Shown here: one piece after another, positions 1-7,314 of the stretch | Position numbering within the stretch: the first letter of the stretch is position 1 | Layout of the letters: each line of letters opens with the position of its first letter | Assembly (NCBI GenBank): GCA_002709045.1 | Contig: PAPJ01000010.1 | Span: forward strand, 1-44,458 | From: Planctomycetaceae bacterium | GTDB taxonomy: Bacteria > Planctomycetota > Planctomycetia > Pirellulales > Pirellulaceae | Length of the DNA stretch: 44,458 nucleotides | Direction: 5' to 3' | Notes under the pieces: model-generated | Told to the model about the DNA's origin: nothing | What the model saw: only the letters and a program-made list of their open reading frames with translations | Database searches by the model: none | Made by a program: the position numbers and the translations under genes

Positions 1-1401
1 GTTAATGAAGAGGGTAGAAAATTTCGCAAACTGACCGAAAAGGAATTTAACATTCCACTAGCCAAAAGACTGGGAAGTATTACTGTGGTCGACTATAACC
101 GGGACGGATTAATCGACTTTATGGAAGTCGGCGTGATTGTCAAGGAAGGCTCTCACGGTTGGATTAATGGAGACCAGAGTACTGAGCGTGCAACAGAGAA
201 TCGTCTTTGGAAGAACTTAGGAGATTTCAAATTCGAGAATGTCACAGAACCAACCAACACGATTGGTCTTGGTACCGGAGCATTTTCAGCAGTTTGGTTT
301 GATGCCAACGGCGACCAGTGGCCAGATTACATCACAGCTTGCGAATTCGGTCGCAATGACTATCTGCTTAACAACGGTGACGGTACTTTCAGGATGGCTG
401 AATTACCCGGATCCCATGGCGGTTTCTCGATGGGCATTACCGTCGCGGACATCGACAATGACGGCTTTGGGGATCCCTATCTGGCGAATATGTATTCCAA
501 AGCCGGTGAACGTATCGTTGGTAATATCCGGGCAGGACTTTACGAAAAATACGATCATGACATTGCGAAACAACTCGAGGAATTCGTCTCCGGAAACGAG
601 CTTTATCACAACAAGGGTGACGGAACATTCAAACGCATAGGACGTGAAGTCGGTGTAAATGATGTCGGCTGGGCATACGGGACAGGAGCGGTTGACCTAA
701 ATGGTGATGGCTATCAGGAGATTTATGCGCCGGTTGGTTTCCAGAGTGTTACCGAAGACAAACCGGATGGCTGACGTTGCGTCTGGTTAGCTGTCGTGTC
801 ACAGCCTTTTAGTTGCACAACTTCAGTGCCCGAACTCCGCGATGTGGATGAAGATAACGGAGAATTTTGGGTGGGTAATCCATTCATGTTCTCTAATGTC
901 AAAGAAAACCTTAGTGCCTATGAACGCAATGGATGTTTCCTTAACGATCAAAATGGATCGTTTCTGGATATGTCTTACCTCTCAGGCAGCGATAATCGTG
1001 GTGACTCGCGGACAGTCGTAAGTACTGATATTGATAAAGATGGGATGCCCGAACTATTCGTACGTCAGGTTGGCGGGGGCGCACTGGTTGTTTACAAAAA
1101 CAACTTCCCAAAAACAAACTGGCTTACTATCTCTCTGCGTGGAGACAAAAGCAATTCAGCCGGCATCGGATCGAAAGTTATTATTAGAGCTGGTGATCTG
1201 ATCGTGCAGCGTGAACTATATCCTGTGGTTAACTTCCTATCACAGGCACCGGCCAATATACACGTTGGCCTGCAAAATCATGCTAAAGTCGACTCCATTG
1301 AAATCTTCTGGCCATCCGGTGAAAAAACAACGCTCAGGGATATTGATACCAATAGACATTTACGTGTTTTTGAAGCTGATGGGCACACTGAATCCCTCTA
1401 G
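1..1401 (+). CDS. FG-GAP/VCBS repeat and ASPIC-UnbV (CRTAC1-like) protein, 5' partial, candidate selenoprotein with in-frame TGA at 772-774
   Basis: The frame is open from the left edge to a TAG at 1399-1401, apart from one TGA at 772-774. Upstream of the TGA lie calcium-binding FG-GAP/VCBS-type motifs (DYNRDGLIDF near residue 25, DANGDQWPD near 100, DIDNDGFGDP near 145, DLNGDGYQE near 233). Downstream, in the same frame, come another (DIDKDGMPE) and a C-terminal ASPIC/UnbV domain (NWLTISLRG to FWPSGEKTTL). The family forms beta-propellers that are usually exported; no reaction is established. The TGA is residue 258 counting from the window edge, in the context D-G-U-R-C-V-W, so a Cys sits two residues later. 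No frame change is needed to join the halves, the next base is C (a leaky stop context), and a hairpin with bSECIS geometry begins 8 bases later. I infer selenocysteine. A nonsense mutation or sequencing error is the alternative; the 5' end lies outside the window. Confidence 0.72.
775..812 (+). promoter_or_regulatory. Candidate bacterial SECIS hairpin just after the in-frame TGA
   Basis: GCTGT (790-794) pairs perfectly with ACAGC (801-805) around a six-base loop, CGTGTC (795-800). Below an internal loop of three bases per side (787-789 and 806-808), CTGG (783-786) pairs with TTAG (809-812) through two Watson-Crick and two G-U pairs. The apical loop starts 20 bases after the TGA, and G is its second base. 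Published bacterial SECIS models expect the apical loop about 16-37 bases after the UGA with a G among its first two bases, and both conditions hold. The folding was done by eye with no energy calculation. A 5-bp stem can arise by chance, so the weight comes from its position relative to the TGA. Confidence 0.55.
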
Positions 1402-1531
1402 TCTTAAGCTCCACTGAAACAACGATGTCGGCTATAATGAGATTCTCAAATTTCGTCGTATGTCTCCACTAACAAGAGATGTGTAAATTTATTATTTGAA
1501 AATTAATTGCTTTTGTAACTGGTGATTTAAG

Positions 1532-4459
1532 ATGACCAAACGCCGTATTCTGGTTCTCTCATTCGGACTCTGCATTGCAACTTTAATGCATACCGTAGTC
1601 TCTGCGCAGCAAGTCGACTTTGACAGAGATATCCGTCCAATCCTCTCCAACAACTGCTTCGCCTGTCACGGACCTGATGAAAATGCTCGTCAGGCCGAGC
1701 TTCGCTTAGATGACAAAGATAGTGTGTTTGCCGGACGGGACATTGCCCTCATTCAACCAGGTAATTCTGCTACCAGTGAATTATTCCGTCGAATTGCATC
1801 AACCGATGAAAACGAGATAATGCCTCCGGCAGACTTCCGTAAAAAACTGACGAGCCAGCAAATTGATTTAATAAAACGGTGGATTGATCAGGGCGCTGAA
1901 TGGAAGCAGCATTGGTCCTGGACGGCACCGAACCGTCCTCAGGTTCCTCAGGCCGATCAAAAGGCGGTAGCTAATGCTGTCGACAACTTTATCTTCCAGC
2001 AACTCGAGCAAGACGGGCTGTCTATCAGTTCACCGGCAGACCGGGTAACTCTTATTCGTCGACTTAGCTTTGACCTACTGGGTCTGCCTCCAAGTACGGA
2101 AGAAGTTGCCGCTTTCGTAAATGACAAAGATCCGAATGCTTATTCCAGTCTGGTGCAACGTCTTTTAAAGAAACCTCAGTATGGTGAACGACTGGCCATG
2201 TATTGGCTGGATATTGTCCGCTATGCGGACAGTAACGGCTACCATGCCGATAAGACTCGTCAAATCGCTCCTTACCGAGACTATGTTATTAATGCCTTTA
2301 ACTCCAACAAGCCCTATGATGAGTTTGTTCGTGAGCAGTTGGGCGGAGATTTAATGGAAAACGCCACCACTGAACAACAAGTTGCCTCAGGCTATAACAT
2401 GTTGCTGCAAACGACAGACGAAGGGGGAGCTCAGGCTAAAGAATATTTGGCTAAGTACTCGGCTGACAGAGTAAGAAATACAGCCTCTATTTTTCTCGGA
2501 GTTACACTTGGGTGTGCGGAATGTCACGATCATAAATATGACCCGTTCACAACTCAGGACTTTTATAATTTTGCCTCATTCTTTGCTGATATTAACGAAG
2601 TCGGAGTTGGAAATGCACCGGCTTTCCCTGTAATCAACGGTATGCTTGCAGATCAGATCGCCGACAAAAACAAAACTGTTGCTGATAAACAGAACATCCT
2701 GAATACGTTATCCCGTGAAATTTCAGAGACACGCAAGCTATGGGAGACGGCCTTAAGCAAACAGTCCAATACCAGCATTATTGCCAGCAAGTGGCAATAT
2801 ATCGGCCCCATCAGTGCGGCCAGTTTTAATGAAGCTCATGACAAGTCCTTCGTGAATGAAAGTGAGGTTATCGATCTAAACGTTGCTGTCGGCGGCAGGA
2901 ACTGGGCCGAGAAAGATTTTGCTGACGCAACGATCCATGCATTAGATCAAAGTCCAAATGCGGCACACTATCTACAACGCACTCTCTCTATCAAAGCTGC
3001 CTCTAAAGTTGAACTTAGATTTGGTAGTGATGATGGAATTCGGGTCTGGGTTAACCAAAAGGAAGTGTTGAATAACAAAGTTACCCGCGGTCCGGCAGCG
3101 GATCAGGAGAAGGTAACGGTTGAGCTTACCGAAGGTGACAATACACTGCTTGTTAAAATTTCACAGGGCGCCGGGGGGGCTGGATTCTACTATGCACATA
3201 ACAGCAGCGGCATTCCGTCCGAAATTATGGCTATTCTTTTGAAGACTGAGCGTACCGAACCTGAACAAAATAAACTGTCGGATTACTATCGTGACAACAG
3301 TGCCGACTTGAAACCTCAACGTGATGAAATTGTTCAATTACAGCAGCAACTGGAAGAACTGAACAAGTCAGCCCCGCGCACTTTGATGACTCGCGTGCGT
3401 GAACCCCGTATGATTCGTGTACTACCTCGCGGAAACTGGATGGATGATTCAGGAACTGAGGCTTCACCGACCGTCCCGGGATTCATGAAGCCGCTGACGA
3501 TTGAAGGACGCCGACCAAATCGTCTGGACCTGGCTAACTGGATGGTCGATCCCGATAACCCGCTAACATCCCGAGTCGTGGTAAATCGACTGTGGAAACT
3601 GTTTTTTGGTAGTGGACTGGCCGAACCACTGGATGATCTGGGAGCTCAGGGAACACGTCCCACGCATCCGGAACTGCTTGACTGGCTTGCAGTTGAACTT
3701 ATCGACAGTGGTTGGGATCTTAAACACATTGCTAGCCTGATCGTTCATTCAAACACTTACCGTCAGGCTTCTACACTGACAGCTGAACTGGCCGGACTTG
3801 ATCCATACAACCACAAGTATGCTCGTCAAAGTCAGTTCCGTTTAGAAGCCGAAATGATTCGCGATACTGCCTTATCGATTAGCGGGCTTCTGTCAGATAA
3901 AGTGGGCGGTTTGAGTGTGAAACCATATCAGCCTGCTGGTTACTGGAAACACATGAATTTTCCGAAACGGACGTGGCAAATGTCAGGGGGCAACGATATA
4001 TATCGTCGTGGTTTGTATACCCACTGGCAGCGAATGTTCCTGCATCCATCACTGCTTGCTTTTGATGCACCTAGTCGTGAAGAGTGCACTGTGAGCCGAC
4101 CTCGCTCAAACACGCCTCAACAGGCTTTAGTTTTACTTAACGATCCCACCTATGTTGAAGCAGCCCGCGCGTTTGCTGAACGTATTCTGGCTGAGGGTGG
4201 GGGGGACGACTCAAGCAAGCTCAACTGGGCATTTCAGACCGCTTTATCACGTAATGTGAATCCAAACGAGGCTAATGTTCTACTCACTGTACTGGCAAAA
4301 CACCTGGAAAACTATAAGACGAATCCACAGACAGCTGACGAATATCTCAGTGTTGGTCGGCATGCGATTGCAGAAACTGTCGATAAAAGCGAATTAGCTG
4401 CATGGACATCAGTCGCTCGTATTATTCTTAACCTGCATGAAACAATTACCCGTAACTAA
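1532..4459 (+). CDS. Planctomycete cytochrome-like DUF1549/DUF1553 protein (PSCyt1-PSCyt2-PSD1) with inserted beta-sandwich-like domain
   Basis: This 975-residue protein begins with a signal peptide (cleavage likely after VSA, residue 25). A PSCyt1 cytochrome-like domain follows with the heme-type motif CFACH at 42-46, then DUF1549 (about 148-350) ending in the conserved AECHDHKYDP. A region at about 410-570 (RFGSDDGIRVWVNQ, then GDNTLLVKI) resembles PA14 or galactose-binding-like sandwich domains. DUF1553 (about 660-910) has typical motifs such as SRVVVNRLWKLFFGSGL and NTPQQALVLLND. The family is highly expanded in planctomycetes and its biochemical role is not established; covalent heme and an envelope location are inferred from CXXCH plus the signal. 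A DUF1501 gene follows after about 40 bases on the same strand, the usual partner, so the two are probably co-transcribed. The start is an ATG with a weak GGTGA upstream. Confidence 0.9.
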   Translation: MTKRRILVLSFGLCIATLMHTVVSAQQVDFDRDIRPILSNNCFACHGPDENARQAELRLDDKDSVFAGRDIALIQPGNSATSELFRRIASTDENEIMPPADFRKKLTSQQIDLIKRWIDQGAEWKQHWSWTAPNRPQVPQADQKAVANAVDNFIFQQLEQDGLSISSPADRVTLIRRLSFDLLGLPPSTEEVAAFVNDKDPNAYSSLVQRLLKKPQYGERLAMYWLDIVRYADSNGYHADKTRQIAPYRDYVINAFNSNKPYDEFVREQLGGDLMENATTEQQVASGYNMLLQTTDEGGAQAKEYLAKYSADRVRNTASIFLGVTLGCAECHDHKYDPFTTQDFYNFASFFADINEVGVGNAPAFPVINGMLADQIADKNKTVADKQNILNTLSREISETRKLWETALSKQSNTSIIASKWQYIGPISAASFNEAHDKSFVNESEVIDLNVAVGGRNWAEKDFADATIHALDQSPNAAHYLQRTLSIKAASKVELRFGSDDGIRVWVNQKEVLNNKVTRGPAADQEKVTVELTEGDNTLLVKISQGAGGAGFYYAHNSSGIPSEIMAILLKTERTEPEQNKLSDYYRDNSADLKPQRDEIVQLQQQLEELNKSAPRTLMTRVREPRMIRVLPRGNWMDDSGTEASPTVPGFMKPLTIEGRRPNRLDLANWMVDPDNPLTSRVVVNRLWKLFFGSGLAEPLDDLGAQGTRPTHPELLDWLAVELIDSGWDLKHIASLIVHSNTYRQASTLTAELAGLDPYNHKYARQSQFRLEAEMIRDTALSISGLLSDKVGGLSVKPYQPAGYWKHMNFPKRTWQMSGGNDIYRRGLYTHWQRMFLHPSLLAFDAPSREECTVSRPRSNTPQQALVLLNDPTYVEAARAFAERILAEGGGDDSSKLNWAFQTALSRNVNPNEANVLLTVLAKHLENYKTNPQTADEYLSVGRHAIAETVDKSELAAWTSVARIILNLHETITRN

Positions 4460-4499
4460 ATTGTAGTTGCGGCTACAACATAATCCGGAGTTCATTTTA

Positions 4500-5918
4500 A
4501 TGGCTAACAATTCGTTCTCATTGAACCGTCGTTGCTTTCTGGGGCAGGGAGCTCAGGGAGTAGGTTTTTATGCACTTGCGTCACTCTTCGGAAAGACGCG
4601 GGCAGCGGATGTTAAAGTCCCACGCTGGCCAGGCATCCTCGATGGAAAACTACATCGGGAAGCCAAAGCAAAACGAGTTATCTTTATGACAATGGCTGGT
4701 GGTATGAGTCATCTGGAAACTTTTGACAATAAACCAAAGCTGCGCGAACTTGATGGACAACCGATGCCAGATTCCTACACCAAGGGACAACCGATCGCTC
4801 AACTGCAAAATCGAGAATTGCGTTGTCTGGGTGGTCAGCACGAATTTAAAAAGCATGGCGAATCGGGCAATGAACTATCCGCAATCTGGGAACATCTGGG
4901 CAGCGTTGCTGATGATATTGCAATCGTTCGCTCACTAAAAACAGAAGCCATTAATCATGATCCAGCTCATACATTCATGAATACCGGGACCACCATCAGC
5001 GGCCGACCATCGATGGGATCATGGCTGACTTATGGACTCGGATCTGAAACAGAAAACCTGCCCGGTTTTGTAGTACTCACATCCTCCGGTGGTGGACAGG
5101 ACCAACCTATTGCTTCACGACAATGGCACAGCGGATTTTTACCCAGTCGTTTTCAGGGAGTTCACTTCCATAGTCAGGGAGATCCTGTACTATATGTGAA
5201 CAATCCTCCGGGTATCGACCGTGAAGGTCAGGGCGATATTGTTAAAGCAGTTCAGCAATTGAACCAATTCCGCGGCAATGTCGTTAATGACCCCGAAATT
5301 GCCACGCGTATTAGCCAGTACGAAATGGCCTTTCGAATGCAGGCGAGCGTACCTGGCCTAATGGATACGAGTGATGAAACACAGGCCACAATGGATCTTT
5401 ACGGCACGAAAGGCGCTGACGGAACCTTTGCAGCCAACTGTCTGCTGGCACGCCGTCTGGCTGAACGTGGTTGCCGATTCATTCAACTCTATCATCGTGG
5501 ATGGGATCACCACGGCAACGTAAAAGCTGCTAGTCAGAATACCGCCAAGCTAATCGACCAGGGTATTACTGCGCTGATTAAAGATCTTAAACAACGCGAC
5601 ATGTTCAATGACACACTGATCGTTTTCGCCAGCGAGTTCGGACGTACACCAATGGCGCAGGGAAGTGGGCGTGACCATCACATCAAAGGTTACTCTATTT
5701 TTCTGGCCGGTGGTGGAATCAAACCAGGTACGACGGTCGGTGCGACTGACGATCTTGGTTACAACGCCGCCGAAGACGTCGTAACGGTGCATGACCTGCA
5801 TGCAACCATGTTACATCTACTGGGAATCGATCACGAGCGAATGACGTTCCAATTTCAGGGACGGGACTTCCGTTTAACAGACGTCCATGGAAGTCCGGTC
5901 GACAAGCTACTGGCATAA
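4500..5918 (+). CDS. DUF1501 family protein with twin-arginine signal
   Basis: DUF1501 proteins resemble the alkaline phosphatase/sulfatase superfamily and usually accompany DUF1549/DUF1553 genes; their substrate is unknown. The N-terminus has a Tat-like signal (NRRCFLGQGAQG followed by a hydrophobic stretch), implying export of a folded, perhaps metal-bearing protein. Family features include FMTMAGGMSHLETFD near the start, FIQLYHRGWDHHG in the middle and a C-terminal VHDLHATMLHLLGIDH. I chose the ATG at 4500 over the in-frame TTG at 4467 because it follows GGAG (4486-4489) at good spacing and places the RR motif near the N-terminus, giving 472 residues. It is the second gene of the pair with 1532-4459. 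It converges on the next DUF1501 gene, leaving only 12 bases between the two. Confidence 0.9.
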   Translation: MANNSFSLNRRCFLGQGAQGVGFYALASLFGKTRAADVKVPRWPGILDGKLHREAKAKRVIFMTMAGGMSHLETFDNKPKLRELDGQPMPDSYTKGQPIAQLQNRELRCLGGQHEFKKHGESGNELSAIWEHLGSVADDIAIVRSLKTEAINHDPAHTFMNTGTTISGRPSMGSWLTYGLGSETENLPGFVVLTSSGGGQDQPIASRQWHSGFLPSRFQGVHFHSQGDPVLYVNNPPGIDREGQGDIVKAVQQLNQFRGNVVNDPEIATRISQYEMAFRMQASVPGLMDTSDETQATMDLYGTKGADGTFAANCLLARRLAERGCRFIQLYHRGWDHHGNVKAASQNTAKLIDQGITALIKDLKQRDMFNDTLIVFASEFGRTPMAQGSGRDHHIKGYSIFLAGGGIKPGTTVGATDDLGYNAAEDVVTVHDLHATMLHLLGIDHERMTFQFQGRDFRLTDVHGSPVDKLLA

Positions 5919-5930
5919 TTTGAGCGCCAG

Positions 5931-7310
5931 CTAAGTTTTCAGAATATCCTCTATCACCCTGCCACCAACATCCGTGAGTCTAAAGTCACGTCCCTGATGA
6001 AGGTAAGTTAACTCGGTATGATCCACACCCAATGTCTTTAATACTGTGGCGTGCACATCATGTACTTCCACCTTGTCGTCCTGTGCATGAAATCCAAACT
6101 CATCGGTTGAACCGTAGACGGTACCTCCTTTGATACCACCGCCTGCCATCCACATCGTAAATCCATGCGGATGATGATCACGTCCCCAATTGGTACCGCC
6201 ACCCTGAATTACCGGCGTCCTGCCAAACTCACCACCCCAAATAACAAGCGTATCCTCGAGCATTCCGCGCTGTTCCAAATCCCGAAGTAATGCAGCGATA
6301 GGTTTGTCCACGGCCGCGCACTGACTGGCATGTTGCATTGGCAAACTTCCATGAGAATCCCATCCCATGTCATACAACTGAATATACCGAACACCACTTT
6401 CCACCATTCGCCGAGCCAGCAGGCAGTTTTTTGCGAAGGATGGCTTTGCGTCTTGAACGCCGTATTGCTCCAATGTCGTCTTCGACTCTTCTTTCAAACT
6501 CGTAATTCTGGGAGCTTCCATTTGCATGCGAAATGCTAATTCGTACTGTTGAATTCGTGTCAGAATCTCAGAATCCCGGGTTATCCGAAACCTTTTTTCA
6601 TTCATCCATCGCATCAAATCTAACTGACGCCGTCGATCGTCCCGGAAAATACCGTCCGGATTCTCTAAAAACAGAATAGGACTACCTGAGCTCCTTAATT
6701 CGACTCCCTGGTGTTCAGTGGGCAAAAAACCACTCGACCAATAACTGGTAAGCAGTGGCTGTCGCTTCACACCCGAAGTCATCACTACGTATGCAGGCAT
6801 CTCTTCAGTAAGATTTCCAAGTCCGTAGCTCAGCCAGGCTCCGATTGTTGGCCTTCCTACTCGAGAATCCCCCGTATTGAGAAAATTTACAGCGGGGTCA
6901 TGATTAAATACTTTACTATGCACTGAACGAATGACTGCCAGCTTATCAACCTGTGTAGCAACCTGCGGAAAAAGCTCCGAAACAGCAGTGCCCGAATCAC
7001 CATACTTGTTGAACTTAAAGGGTGAGCCCTGCAAATTGGGCTGCGACGTCGATGAAGGAATCATGGCAAAATGAACGTCTTTAACGAACGATTCCGGAAT
7101 GGGATTGCCACTAAGTCTGGTCAGTTCCGGCTTAGGATCAAATGTATCAACATGCGACGGACCACCCGACATAAACAAATAAATAACGTGCTTGGCTGTG
7201 GGCAATTTAGTTGATCCGGTTCCGGCCGCCAAACTATTTAATGCCGCCAAAGATAGGAATCCAGCCGTAGATCCCAGCATCGATCGTCGGCTGATTAAAT
7301 GCTTCGTCAT
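5931..7310 (-). CDS. DUF1501 family protein with twin-arginine signal (second copy)
   Basis: This 459-residue paralogue of the preceding gene has a Tat-like signal (ISRRSMLGSTAG) and the same landmarks: YLFMSGGPSHVDTFDPKP, YIQLYDMGWDSHG, WGGEFGRTP and VHDVHATVLKTLGVDH. The catalytic role and substrate are unknown. It starts only 4 bases after the stop of the DUF1549/DUF1553 gene 7315-10296, and a GGGAG ribosome-binding site overlaps the end of that gene, so the two are almost certainly one transcript. The protein is clearly diverged from the + strand copy along its whole length, so this is not a recent duplication. Confidence 0.92.
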   Translation of the reverse strand: MTKHLISRRSMLGSTAGFLSLAALNSLAAGTGSTKLPTAKHVIYLFMSGGPSHVDTFDPKPELTRLSGNPIPESFVKDVHFAMIPSSTSQPNLQGSPFKFNKYGDSGTAVSELFPQVATQVDKLAVIRSVHSKVFNHDPAVNFLNTGDSRVGRPTIGAWLSYGLGNLTEEMPAYVVMTSGVKRQPLLTSYWSSGFLPTEHQGVELRSSGSPILFLENPDGIFRDDRRRQLDLMRWMNEKRFRITRDSEILTRIQQYELAFRMQMEAPRITSLKEESKTTLEQYGVQDAKPSFAKNCLLARRMVESGVRYIQLYDMGWDSHGSLPMQHASQCAAVDKPIAALLRDLEQRGMLEDTLVIWGGEFGRTPVIQGGGTNWGRDHHPHGFTMWMAGGGIKGGTVYGSTDEFGFHAQDDKVEVHDVHATVLKTLGVDHTELTYLHQGRDFRLTDVGGRVIEDILKT

Positions 7311-7314
7311 ATCA

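Noticed and set aside
1..774. Simple pseudogene with a nonsense mutation
   Set aside because: Not excluded, but less likely: there is a single TGA only, no other damage on either side, a nearby Cys and a well-placed hairpin.
796..1401. Independent gene starting at GTG 796
   Set aside because: There is no ribosome-binding site, the start lies inside the hairpin loop, and the product would be only the second half of one domain architecture in the same frame as the upstream part.
4467..4499. TTG start extending the DUF1501 protein
   Set aside because: The ATG at 4500 has GGAG at good spacing and puts the twin-arginine motif close to the N-terminus.
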